A DNA stretch of 27,960 nt from SUG2458 sp963651465 (GTDB lineage: Bacteria; Bacillota_I; Bacilli_A; RFN20; CAG-826): contig CAVJPS010000001.1 in the NCBI GenBank assembly GCA_963651465.1, forward strand, positions 1-27,960. Direction: 5' to 3'. Below the pieces are notes generated by a model that was given only the letters and a program-made list of their open reading frames with translations, had not been told where the DNA came from and made no database searches. Numbering within the stretch: position 1 is the stretch's first letter; every line of letters begins with the position of its first letter. Shown piece by piece: positions 7,850 to 15,755 of the stretch. Both the position numbers and the translations under genes were made by a program.

Positions 7850-7868
7850 ATTATAACTAATGTATAAT
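7850..7868. promoter_or_regulatory. Divergent -10 boxes of the regulator and transporter promoters
   Basis: TATAAT reads on the plus strand at 7863-7868 and on the minus strand at 7855-7850. Neither has a convincing -35 box at 17 bases. For the plus-strand promoter this agrees with dependence on an activator bound at -41.5. Confidence 0.65.
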
Positions 7869-7892
7869 AGTTTCGCAAGAGAGGTAAAGAAA

Positions 7893-8819
7893 ATGAAAAA
7901 ATTCTTAAAATTAATGTTAACAGTATTATCAATATTAACATTAGGTTCATGTAAAAAAGACACTGATGAAAAAGTTTCTCTTATTTGCCCTAGTGGTACA
8001 CCTTTATTAAGTATTGTTAATTATATGGATGAACATCCAGAAGCAAAAGTCGAAGTTGCACAAGGCTCAGACCCATTAGTGGCTGCATTTGCAAAAACAG
8101 ACTATGATAGTATTATTGCTCCTGTTAACTTAGGTGCAAAATTCTATAACGCTAATCAAAACTATGTATTAGCAAAAACAATCGTTTGGGGCAACTTATA
8201 CGTTGCGTCTAAAAACGAAATGACATCATTTGATGATTTAGACAATAAAAAGTTAGTTGTCTTTGGTCAAAACTCAACACCAGATATTATTGTCAAATCA
8301 ATATTAGCTTCGAAAACAGATCTAAATGTTGAAGTTGAATATGTTTCTGATGTCGCTACTGCTAATAGCTTATTAGTTGCTGGTACAGCTGAATATATTG
8401 TTACAGCAGAACCAAGTATTTCTAAAATTAAAGACGCTAAAGGATTTAAAACATTAGACCTACAAGAAGAATACGCTAATGTTAGTGGTACAGCTTCCTA
8501 TCCACAAGCTGGTATCTTTGTTTTAAAATCAAAGAAAAATGAAGAAAAAATTACTACACTCGTTAATGATTTAATTTCTTCAGTTAATAAAGCAACTGAA
8601 GATAAAGAAAACACAGCAAAGAAAGCTGTTGAAATTAACGAAACATTTGCTACACTTGGTGAAGCAACATTAGTCAAAGCAATTCCTAACTGCCATTTCC
8701 AAATAATGGATAAAGAGACTGAAAAAAATGCTGTTGAAACTTACTTACAAAACATGATTGATTTAGGGTTTTCAAAACAAGTAGGAGATAAAGTTCCTGA
8801 TGAGGAATTCTTCTTATAA
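7893..8819 (+). CDS. NitT/TauT/SsuA-type ABC substrate-binding lipoprotein
   Basis: The 308-residue product starts with a lipoprotein signal (MKKFLKL, hydrophobic core, lipobox LGSC with C20), so it should be anchored on the outer face of the membrane. The mature part resembles NitT/TauT/SsuA-type binding proteins: an early GTPLLSIV substrate loop, a central FDDLDNKKLVVFG hinge and a repeated two-lobed alpha/beta pattern. I chose ATG 7893, 8 bases after GAGGT at 7881-7885. The upstream in-frame ATG at 7860 overlaps the -10 box and would put a poor sequence before the signal peptide. The ligand cannot be told from sequence. The gene overlaps the permease gene by 20 bases and is probably activated through the adjacent CRP-type site. 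Confidence 0.85.
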   Translation: MKKFLKLMLTVLSILTLGSCKKDTDEKVSLICPSGTPLLSIVNYMDEHPEAKVEVAQGSDPLVAAFAKTDYDSIIAPVNLGAKFYNANQNYVLAKTIVWGNLYVASKNEMTSFDDLDNKKLVVFGQNSTPDIIVKSILASKTDLNVEVEYVSDVATANSLLVAGTAEYIVTAEPSISKIKDAKGFKTLDLQEEYANVSGTASYPQAGIFVLKSKKNEEKITTLVNDLISSVNKATEDKENTAKKAVEINETFATLGEATLVKAIPNCHFQIMDKETEKNAVETYLQNMIDLGFSKQVGDKVPDEEFFL

Positions 8820-9555
8820 ACAAATTGCCATTTCAGCATCAGTTATTATTGGTCTAATAATCCTATACGAAGTAATATCGTTAACTTCAAATGGAAGTAT
8901 ATTAGTCCCGGATTTCTTTGATATTGTTAAGAATACATTTGCTATTCTTGGAAACGGAAAAGAAGTATTAATACTTTTAAAAACATTATTAAAAATATTA
9001 ATTGTAATTGTTATAAGCTTTGTTATTAGTATATTAATTCATTTCATTTCGTATGTGTTTAAATATAACACTAGCATAGTAAATCCTTTTATTATGATTA
9101 TGAAATCTGCACCTTTTGCTGTTGTATCGGTATACTTATATGTCTTATTATTCAATAACCGTGAGATTATTCCTTATATAGTTTCATTTTTAGTTATATT
9201 TCCTTTAGTATATGACGGAACAAGAGGGGCTCTTAATATTGATAAAAGTATTATTGATGAAACTAGAATGCTTCAAGGACCGAAACATATGATATATAAG
9301 GATATATATTTACCTATAGCCTTACCTCATATGTTAGTTACATTTCTTCAAGCTTTTAGTTTAGGTATAAAAGTTATGGTTATGAGTGAATATATTGCAT
9401 CAGTTGATAAATCAATTGGATCAATAATTAACAATGCTAAGCTAAATGTTGATTTTGTTTCAATCTTATCGTGGCTATTATTACTCATTATATTAGTTGT
9501 AATATTTGATGTATTAGTTAGTTTACTCAAGAAGAAACTCAATAAAATATTTTAA
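8800..9555 (+). CDS. ABC transporter permease, SsuC/TauC type
   Basis: This 251-residue membrane protein has about six hydrophobic segments (roughly 8-27, 57-85, 97-118, 123-139, 175-195 and 222-243). The cytoplasmic EAA-type loop that docks the ATPase is at about 152-172 (DETRMLQG...DIYLP). The size and loop fit the SsuC/TauC branch of binding-protein-dependent permeases. ATG 8800 lies within the end of the lipoprotein gene, with AGGAG at 8783-8787 about 12 bases upstream, so coupled translation is likely. No ATPase gene follows; a terminator comes directly after. The energising subunit must be elsewhere or shared. Confidence 0.85.
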   Translation: MRNSSYKQIAISASVIIGLIILYEVISLTSNGSILVPDFFDIVKNTFAILGNGKEVLILLKTLLKILIVIVISFVISILIHFISYVFKYNTSIVNPFIMIMKSAPFAVVSVYLYVLLFNNREIIPYIVSFLVIFPLVYDGTRGALNIDKSIIDETRMLQGPKHMIYKDIYLPIALPHMLVTFLQAFSLGIKVMVMSEYIASVDKSIGSIINNAKLNVDFVSILSWLLLLIILVVIFDVLVSLLKKKLNKIF

Positions 9556-9563
9556 ATAGATAA

Positions 9564-9598
9564 AAAGACTTGGTTTTAGTTAACCAAGTCTTTATTTT
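9564..9598. terminator. Shared terminator between convergent genes
   Basis: A perfect 12-bp stem (AAAGACTTGGTT at 9564-9575, AACCAAGTCTTT at 9582-9593) with a 6-base loop has T-rich sequence downstream on the plus strand and an A-rich flank that serves the minus strand. It lies between the permease gene and the gene ending at 9597. Confidence 0.85.
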
Positions 9599-10730
9599 AT
9601 TCATCGTATTCGCCGTATTCACAACCAACGTGTGTTGTAATAATTTCATCAACTAACACTAGTTCACCGTGTTTCTTATCATATAGTTTAATGGTGCCTT
9701 CACCATTACCACCATTCCATAATTTATTATGTTTTTTTGTTCCATCTGGTGCTTCATAATTAACAAATAGCATATCTTTCTTTTTACATGTTATTTCTGT
9801 TTCCATTACAGCATATCTATTTTCTTGACGGACGTGCCATACAACGTGATCGTCTTTTTCTTCAAAAGAGAAATCAGTTTTTACTTTTAACCAGAAGTGA
9901 GAGAAATTAAAATCATATTCTTTACCTTCATAATAGAAAACACCTAATAAACGTCTATTTAAAGGTAAGAAATAAATTTTAGGTCTACCTCCACCAATAT
10001 CGTAAACACTATTCATTAATTGCTTTCCTGTTAATTTACTAACTAAGTGGTTAGATGATAACCATACCCATGGACTTGTAAAATCACGTCCCCAGTTTTT
10101 ATCAGCGTATCCATAAGATTTTAATGGATCAACTATATATTTACGGCCATTAAAAATAATAGTACCTTTGTATGCCGATTTCATTCCTTCAGCGTGCCAA
10201 TACATAGCAAAAGCTTCAACATCTCTTAATGTCTTACTAGCTCCATATCCAACGTTAAAAGCTATTTGTTTATCAATGGTTAAATCAAATGAAATTTCAC
10301 CATTATCACACATCCATTCAGGGTGAGTGTTTTTTTCATCTTCAGATATATTTATAGAACCTTTAAGTATGGTATCACTAGCAAAACAATCTTTAGCTTC
10401 TACTGAATAAGGTGCTTTAGGATTAAGAGTTACTTCTTTCCAACCAAAGAAACGATGAAGTTGACAATGATCTTCCCCCCAAGTACCGGCTTTAACCATT
10501 AAATAAGATGGTTTTTTACCATTCTTTTTGTTTTCTTCTAATTGACCAAGTACTGGTTTATCTTCTCCTAGAGCTGGGTTACAAAGGAAAAATTCAATAA
10601 AGAAAGGTTTATCCTTACCAGTAATAGCATCTTGCGCTGTAAAAGAATGCCACCACCAGTCATATCCACAATGAGCTAAAGGACCTTTTAACATAAAACT
10701 ATTTCTATTTAAATCATGTTTATTAAACAT
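9597..10730 (-). CDS. Tocopherol-cyclase-like (lipocalin-type) protein
   Basis: The 377-residue protein matches the tocopherol cyclase-like family of two-domain, lipocalin-like beta-barrel proteins. Clues are the Trp/aromatic-rich sequence, DWWWHSF near the N-terminus (24-30), and the central signature YGYADKNWGRDFTSPWVWLS (206-225). In plants this fold cyclises tocopherol precursors, but bacterial members of this kind have no assigned reaction and this anaerobe shows no tocopherol pathway here. No signal peptide is visible, so it is probably cytoplasmic. I chose ATG 10730 because GGAGG lies eight bases upstream; an in-frame ATG at 10745 would include that site in the coding region. It stands alone on the minus strand, downstream of the NAD synthetase gene with a gap of about 75 bases. 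Confidence 0.75.
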   Translation of the reverse strand: MFNKHDLNRNSFMLKGPLAHCGYDWWWHSFTAQDAITGKDKPFFIEFFLCNPALGEDKPVLGQLEENKKNGKKPSYLMVKAGTWGEDHCQLHRFFGWKEVTLNPKAPYSVEAKDCFASDTILKGSINISEDEKNTHPEWMCDNGEISFDLTIDKQIAFNVGYGASKTLRDVEAFAMYWHAEGMKSAYKGTIIFNGRKYIVDPLKSYGYADKNWGRDFTSPWVWLSSNHLVSKLTGKQLMNSVYDIGGGRPKIYFLPLNRRLLGVFYYEGKEYDFNFSHFWLKVKTDFSFEEKDDHVVWHVRQENRYAVMETEITCKKKDMLFVNYEAPDGTKKHNKLWNGGNGEGTIKLYDKKHGELVLVDEIITTHVGCEYGEYDE

Positions 10731-10806
10731 ACATACATCCTCCATATATCTATATATAATTTTACATCTTTAAAATTAGCAAATAAATAGATTTCACTTG
10801 TAAAAA

Positions 10807-12960
10807 TTATAGTTTATCTATTTCTTCTAATATTTCTTTTGACGATATATCACTAGGCATTCTCCAGTCACCACGTGGGGAGATAGAGACTGAACCTACC
10901 TTAACTCCATCTGGGAGACAAGAACGTTTGAATTGATTAATATAGAATCTACGATAAAATTCTCTTAACCATTTTTTTAAATACTCTTTATCGTATATTC
11001 CTTCATATGCTTTTTGTGCTATATAAAGAATCTTTGCGGGAGTGTACGCTCTACGTAAGAAATAATAAATATAGAAATCGTTTAATTCATATGGTCCAAC
11101 AGTATCTTCTGTTTTTTGGGCAATTTTACCGTCTTTTGTTGGTAATAGTTCAGGAGAAATAGGAGTATCAATAATATCTAATAAAGTATTTTTACAAGCT
11201 TCATTATCGTAAGCATAACAACGGACTAGTTCTCTTACTAATGTTTTAGGAATTGAAGCATTAACTCCATACATTGACATGTGATCTCCATTATACGTTG
11301 TCCAACCTAAACATAATTCACTTAAATCTCCAGTACCAACCATTATTCCACCATGATCGTTAGCGTAATCCATTAATACTTGAGTTCTTTCACGGGCTTG
11401 AGCATTTTCAAAACCAACATTATGATTGTTAATATCGTGTTCAATATCATTAAGGTGAACTGTTACGGCATTAGCAATATTAACTTCTTTTAATGTAATA
11501 CCTAATTCTTGAGCTAAATTTGTAGCGTTTCTTTTTGTTCTTTCACTTGTACCAAAGCATGGTAGAGTAATAGCAACAATTTCTTTAGAATCTTTTTTCA
11601 TTAAATCAAAAGTAATCTTAGTCACTAATAATGCAAGAGTACTGTCTAATCCTCCAGATAATCCTATAACTGCAATCTTTGAATTGGTTACTTCTAATCT
11701 TTTCTTTAATCCCATAGCTTGCATTTTAAGAATTAATCTATAGCGTTCCATGCCTAAATTAAAATCTTGTAAGACAAATGGGTTGCGTTCATAATTACGA
11801 CTTAAAATAGGCAAATCTATTGTTGATGAATAATTAATTTCTTGATATTCACCTAATATATTTCTAAATGTTGTATTCTTTCGACGCTGATTGATTATAT
11901 TTTCAATATCAATTTCGCTTGTGATAAGGCCTAAATCAAATAAATTGGATTGTTTCAATAATGTACCATTTTCGTAAATTAGATTATGCCCTGAAAATAC
12001 CATATCAGTTGTGGATTCACCTTCACCAGCAGAACAATAAATATAGCCAGTAATTAAACGAGCAGAAGTAGAACTTATTAACATACGACGATAATCGTCT
12101 TTTCCAACTATTTCATTTGATGCAGATAGGTTTAAAACTAAAGTAGCTCCATTTAAACATGCTCTTGTTGAAGGAGTTTCAGGAGCCCATACATCTTCAC
12201 ATAATTCTATTGCGATTTTTAAATCAGGATAGTTTTGATTAGTAAATAAAACTTTAGTACCAAATATTACATTTTCATCATCTATTGTTACTAGTAAATT
12301 ATGATCTGTAAATGCTTCTGTAAATTGACGCATTTCGTAAAATTCATTGTAATTAGGTAAATATGTTTTTGGTACTAATCCTAAAATTCTTCCATTATGA
12401 ATTACAGCTGCAACGTTATAAATTGCATTATTGTAACTAAATGGCAATCCTACTACAAATAATATGTCTTTATTAGTTGAATATTTTTTTAATTCAACTA
12501 ATCCTAATAAAGCTTCATTTAGTAAATGTGAATAATAGAATAAATCGCTACATGTATAACCTGTTAAAGATAATTCAGGAAATACAAGAGCGTTTACTTT
12601 TTCTTTTATTGCGTTATCAACTTCTTCTTTAATTTTATTAACATTACTTTGTACGTTACCTATATTAACTTTAAAAGTACAGGCACCGACTTTAACAAAA
12701 CCTAGATTATTAGTTTTATTAAAAGAAGCACTACCGTAAGGCGAGACAAATTTGTTCTCTTTTTTTGGTTTTAAGTTGTCTAAAGTAATTTCTTTTTTAG
12801 TATTATTTTTGTTACTTAGTTTTTCATAATCTTCTGGCTTTAACATTACAAAATCTAATTCTCCATTTTTTGTAATAAAGATTGGTTCATCACCTTGATG
12901 AATTAAATCTTCTAATTCGTTTGTATTACGTAAAACTGTTATTGGTTTAATATTTTTCAT
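10807..12960 (-). CDS. nadE: Glutamine-dependent NAD synthetase with N-terminal Phd/YefM-like domain
   Basis: The enzyme converts nicotinate adenine dinucleotide to NAD using ATP and ammonia from glutamine. Residues about 85-360 are the nitrilase-type glutaminase with the E-K-C triad E129 (FPELSLTGY), K198 (PKTYLPNY) and C254 (ELCEDVW). Residues about 400-717 are the synthetase with the PP-loop GLSGGLDST (433-441). Residues 1-50 are foreign to this enzyme: IKPITVLRNTNELEDLI, DEPIFITKNGELDFVMLKPE and DYEKL match the Phd/YefM antitoxin fold. A Lys-rich linker (51-84) joins the parts. The start at 12960 has a perfect AAGGAGG. No Met lies between M39 and M210, so a separate normal-length enzyme start by ATG is excluded. 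The total of 717 residues exceeds a usual length near 640. Confidence 0.93.
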   Translation of the reverse strand: MKNIKPITVLRNTNELEDLIHQGDEPIFITKNGELDFVMLKPEDYEKLSNKNNTKKEITLDNLKPKKENKFVSPYGSASFNKTNNLGFVKVGACTFKVNIGNVQSNVNKIKEEVDNAIKEKVNALVFPELSLTGYTCSDLFYYSHLLNEALLGLVELKKYSTNKDILFVVGLPFSYNNAIYNVAAVIHNGRILGLVPKTYLPNYNEFYEMRQFTEAFTDHNLLVTIDDENVIFGTKVLFTNQNYPDLKIAIELCEDVWAPETPSTRACLNGATLVLNLSASNEIVGKDDYRRMLISSTSARLITGYIYCSAGEGESTTDMVFSGHNLIYENGTLLKQSNLFDLGLITSEIDIENIINQRRKNTTFRNILGEYQEINYSSTIDLPILSRNYERNPFVLQDFNLGMERYRLILKMQAMGLKKRLEVTNSKIAVIGLSGGLDSTLALLVTKITFDLMKKDSKEIVAITLPCFGTSERTKRNATNLAQELGITLKEVNIANAVTVHLNDIEHDINNHNVGFENAQARERTQVLMDYANDHGGIMVGTGDLSELCLGWTTYNGDHMSMYGVNASIPKTLVRELVRCYAYDNEACKNTLLDIIDTPISPELLPTKDGKIAQKTEDTVGPYELNDFYIYYFLRRAYTPAKILYIAQKAYEGIYDKEYLKKWLREFYRRFYINQFKRSCLPDGVKVGSVSISPRGDWRMPSDISSKEILEEIDKL

Positions 12961-12980
12961 ATTAATTCCTCCTTGCCATT

Positions 12981-13004
12981 ATTATGACATAATATTGACA
13001 TAAT
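12981..13004. promoter_or_regulatory. Palindrome and direct repeat upstream of nadE
   Basis: ATTATGACATAAT (12981-12993) is a perfect palindrome with a one-base centre, 20 bases before the nadE start codon. TGACATAAT occurs twice with 11-base phasing (12985-12993 and 12996-13004), about one helical turn. This is operator-like architecture over the probable promoter. Which protein binds is unknown; the DNA-binding-like N-terminus of the gene's own product is one candidate. Confidence 0.5.
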
Positions 13005-13130
13005 GTTAATAAAGAAAATAAGAGCTTAAAAATAGACATAGTTTTAATCTACTTAAATACTATTTAATGTGGTAATATAGTATATAGAGTTAAAGATAAT
13101 AAATTAACTTCTATTAAAGGGGTTGAACAT

Positions 13131-13721
13131 ATGAAAAAGTTTTGTAAAGCATTAGAATTTATTGGGTCAATTATTATTTCACCTGTATACTTTGCACTAA
13201 TAATAATATATTGGTTTTTATCCTCATTATTTTACCCAATTGAATTATTAATATATAAAAAGTCTAAATTCTATAAGGAATATAATAAAAAGTTTAGTTT
13301 AGGAATGACACGTAACTTTGATTATCGCTATCGTTCGTTCTTATTAAAAAAAGGAATTAAATTACAACAATTAGATAAAGGTGCAACATTTATTGCTTAC
13401 TATAATGATGATACTTTCTTTTTAAGTTTACATCGTAGTAGTTTTGACGATATCAAGTTAACAAAAGATAATGAATTACTTTTTAAGCCTCATGAATGTT
13501 TAGATTATTTAAACGCTGAGCAATTAAAAAAATATTTTAAAGAGATTTTTAAAAACGAAATTGGTAATCGTAATTTTATTATTATTGTTAAAAGACATTC
13601 TTATTTACGTAAAAAAGAATACGAAGAATTACTAAAAAAATATGATATTTATTGTTATAAAAGACAAGGTAAAAAATTATCTGAATTTATTTTACCTTCT
13701 GAACAACAAACAAGTAAATAA
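13131..13721 (+). CDS. Small membrane-anchored protein of unknown function
   Basis: I do not recognise this 196-residue protein. Residues about 10-44 form one or two hydrophobic segments (SIIISPVYFALIIIYWFLSS and an aromatic stretch after it). The rest is a Lys/Tyr-rich soluble domain with a patterned alpha/beta sequence, including YRYRSFLLKKGI (66-77) and NRNFIIIVKRHSYLRKKEYE (146-165). The positive residues just after the hydrophobic part suggest that the domain is cytoplasmic. ATG 13131 is preceded by AAAGGGG and by an extended -10, TGG-TAATAT, near 13070-13078. It is a single-gene unit, followed by a terminator, and divergent from nadE. Confidence 0.7.
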   Translation: MKKFCKALEFIGSIIISPVYFALIIIYWFLSSLFYPIELLIYKKSKFYKEYNKKFSLGMTRNFDYRYRSFLLKKGIKLQQLDKGATFIAYYNDDTFFLSLHRSSFDDIKLTKDNELLFKPHECLDYLNAEQLKKYFKEIFKNEIGNRNFIIIVKRHSYLRKKEYEELLKKYDIYCYKRQGKKLSEFILPSEQQTSK

Positions 13722-13734
13722 AATTCCAAACCAA

Positions 13735-13759
13735 AAAAGTACCTTCAAAAGGTACTTTT
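13735..13759. terminator. Bidirectional terminator
   Basis: A perfect 11-bp stem (AAAAGTACCTT at 13735-13745, AAGGTACTTTT at 13749-13759) has a 3-base loop. The A run before it gives a clean T tract on the minus strand, and T-rich sequence follows on the plus strand. It serves the convergent genes on either side. Confidence 0.8.
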
Positions 13760-13771
13760 GTTTTGCTTTTT

Positions 13772-14983
13772 TTAATCAGCCCAGTTAGCTGGAAGAGTTC
13801 GACAAGGTACTCCTGTAGCACCTTCAGTTTCTTTTGAAACTATTTGATCGGATGCATTAACGTACACGGTATGGGTTATCCAGGTAGTGTCTTTTAATTT
13901 TGTTAAATTATTTGAAGCTGCTACTGCGACATCATTACCGTTACAAGAAACTGTAATATTACCATTCATTGAAGTAAATTCTTCTTTATCGTCATCCCAC
14001 ATTGAGGTAATATAAACAGCATCTGTGTGTTTAGCAATACGATCAATAAATGCTTGAGTAGGGAAAGTATTAACTCTATTTTTTGTGTATTCAGTACATC
14101 CTGCACAACAACATACGCAACACATTTGTGGATCAATCATATCAAGTAATACATCATTTGAAGATGTTTTACTTCCGTGGTGACCACCTTTATATAAATC
14201 AACATGTGAAGGAATTTCATTTGTATCTTTATAATGGTTAACAAATTCTTCTTCGCCGCCTTTTTCTAAATCGCCAGTAAATAAGAAATTATGTTCACCA
14301 TATGTAATCATTGAAATAATAGAGTGATCGTTTTCGTCTGTGGATTGTTCAAAATAATATTTATTCCATAATATTTTAAGAGTAATACCATCAACTAAAG
14401 TATATGTTCCACCAGCATTATAAGCATCAGATGCTTTAATACAAGTTGTTCCTTTTGAAGTCAAATTATTTACTTTAGTATAGAAATTTTTAATTAAAGT
14501 AGTTTCACTCTTTGTTTGTGAAAAATAGATAAGAGTATCAATTTCATATAAGTCTAAAAGACCTTTTGTACTATTTGTACCAACTAATGCAGCAATATGA
14601 TCTTGGTGACCGTGAGTTGCAATTACGTATTCAAGCTTTCCATCTGTACAATAAGTATTGATATATCTTTGAATATCATCTGCAGAGTCAGAACGGCTAC
14701 CACCATCAATTAAAATATCAATATCTCCAGCCTTAATAAATGTACAGTCACCAGCGTATTTATTACCAAGTTCTAAGAAATTAATTCTTAAATCATCGTA
14801 AACAATACCTTCGGTTGCTGTATTAACTGTTTGTTTACTTGTTGTATTAGAATCATTTTTTTCTTCGTTATATGTTGCAGTTGTAACACCAAAATTACCA
14901 CCAGCACCAATAACAGCACCAACGACTAAGGCAGCAAATGATAAACCAACAATTCGTAATGTATTATTCTTTTTATTTGCCAT
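13772..14983 (-). CDS. Membrane-anchored metallo-beta-lactamase-fold protein, ComEC-C-terminal-like
   Basis: This 403-residue protein has an N-terminal hydrophobic segment (about 9-30), a disordered Asn/Thr/Ser linker and then a metallo-beta-lactamase fold, so the catalytic part is probably outside the cell. Metal-site motifs are THGHQDH (123-129), FTGDLE (235-240) and GGHHGSK (266-272). This set is typical of the ComEC/Rec2 C-terminal domain and related stand-alone hydrolases, but the membrane channel part of ComEC is missing. A DNA, phosphodiester or cell-surface substrate is possible. Six cysteines are packed at 288-296 (CCVCCCAGC), unusual for an exported domain. A small extra domain (about 340-403) follows. 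ATG 14983 follows AGGAGG and lies 11 bases after the previous gene's stop, so the two are co-transcribed. Confidence 0.8.
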   Translation of the reverse strand: MANKKNNTLRIVGLSFAALVVGAVIGAGGNFGVTTATYNEEKNDSNTTSKQTVNTATEGIVYDDLRINFLELGNKYAGDCTFIKAGDIDILIDGGSRSDSADDIQRYINTYCTDGKLEYVIATHGHQDHIAALVGTNSTKGLLDLYEIDTLIYFSQTKSETTLIKNFYTKVNNLTSKGTTCIKASDAYNAGGTYTLVDGITLKILWNKYYFEQSTDENDHSIISMITYGEHNFLFTGDLEKGGEEEFVNHYKDTNEIPSHVDLYKGGHHGSKTSSNDVLLDMIDPQMCCVCCCAGCTEYTKNRVNTFPTQAFIDRIAKHTDAVYITSMWDDDKEEFTSMNGNITVSCNGNDVAVAASNNLTKLKDTTWITHTVYVNASDQIVSKETEGATGVPCRTLPANWAD

Positions 14984-14994
14984 GTTGTTACCTC

Positions 14995-15618
14995 CTAATC
15001 GCTATAAGAATCTTCAGCAACAATAACATATACTGTTTGTACTAAAGATATCTTTGTGTATTTAACATCACTACTTACATATGTAACTTTATATTCACCT
15101 ACAGTAGTAGTGTCTAAAGTTGTATTAGCTTTATCAACTGAGACTGTATTAATAACATTACGACCATAAGAAATACAAATGACATTATTTTCTATATCGT
15201 TATAATCATATGTTTCACCAACAGTAATTGTCCAAGAATTACCATTCTTTAAACTAAATTGATCATTGCGTTGAACTAATCTAATTCCAACATATCCACC
15301 AGCTAAGCCTAATAAAAAACAAGCACCAACTGCAATTTTACCTGCAAGTGGTAATTTGTTTACTTTAGTTAATGCTTTTGAAACATCTTTCTTTTCTAGT
15401 CCGGCTTTGTCTGCGATTGCTTCACTTAATAGTGATTTAGTTTCTTTTTCTACAGTAGAACTAGCCTTTGATGAAGACTTTTTACTAGTTGAATTTTTAG
15501 TTGAAGTTTTTGAACTACTAGTCTTATTAGATTTTTTAACAGTAGTTTTCTTTGTAGAAGTTTTACTAGAAGCTGATGTCTTAGTATCTTCGCTACTTTT
15601 AGAATTTGTACTTGCCAT
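14995..15618 (-). CDS. Single-pass membrane protein with Ser/Thr/Lys-rich tail and Ig-like domain
   Basis: The 207-residue protein has three parts: a low-complexity Ser/Thr/Lys tail (1-55, with motifs such as SKTSTKK and TSKKSSSKAS), a helical stretch and transmembrane segment (about 91-113), and a C-terminal beta domain (about 125-202). That last part ends in TTLDTTTVGEYKVTYVSSD and a QTVYVIV strand, as in bacterial Ig-like/DUF5011-type domains. Lack of a signal peptide and the positive tail suggest the tail is inside the cell and the Ig-like domain outside. The start at 15618 has AAAGGAG. It is the first gene of a two-gene unit with the metallo-hydrolase, which suggests a common surface role. 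The exact function is unknown. Confidence 0.7.
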   Translation of the reverse strand: MASTNSKSSEDTKTSASSKTSTKKTTVKKSNKTSSSKTSTKNSTSKKSSSKASSTVEKETKSLLSEAIADKAGLEKKDVSKALTKVNKLPLAGKIAVGACFLLGLAGGYVGIRLVQRNDQFSLKNGNSWTITVGETYDYNDIENNVICISYGRNVINTVSVDKANTTLDTTTVGEYKVTYVSSDVKYTKISLVQTVYVIVAEDSYSD

Positions 15619-15646
15619 ATTTTAATTCTCCTTTAAAACATAAGTA

Positions 15647-15652
15647 ATTATA
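15647..15652 (-). promoter_or_regulatory. -10 box of the Ig-like/metallo-hydrolase unit
   Basis: TATAAT on the minus strand lies about 29 bases before the start codon at 15618. The -35 region is T-rich without a clear consensus. Confidence 0.5.
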
Positions 15653-15717
15653 TCACTATATTAAAAAAGTAAATATCTAAAAATTCAAATAGGAATATTT
15701 TTAATTAATAAAAAGAT

Positions 15718-15723
15718 TATAAT
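15718..15723 (+). promoter_or_regulatory. -10 box of the small SH3-like protein/glycosyltransferase unit
   Basis: TATAAT at 15718-15723 lies 33 bases before the ATG at 15756. No good -35 box is seen in the AT-rich sequence upstream. Confidence 0.5.
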
Positions 15724-15755
15724 ATAAATATAGGTATTTGTAAGGAGTATCAATT

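Noticed and set aside
7860..7892. Upstream ATG for the NitT/TauT-type lipoprotein
   Set aside because: It overlaps the -10 box and would place hydrophilic residues before a normal lipoprotein signal. ATG 7893 has a proper ribosome binding site.
15356..15625. Plus-strand open frame opposite the Ig-like protein gene
   Set aside because: It mirrors the low-complexity Ser/Thr/Lys codons of the minus-strand gene, has no ribosome binding site and no family resemblance.
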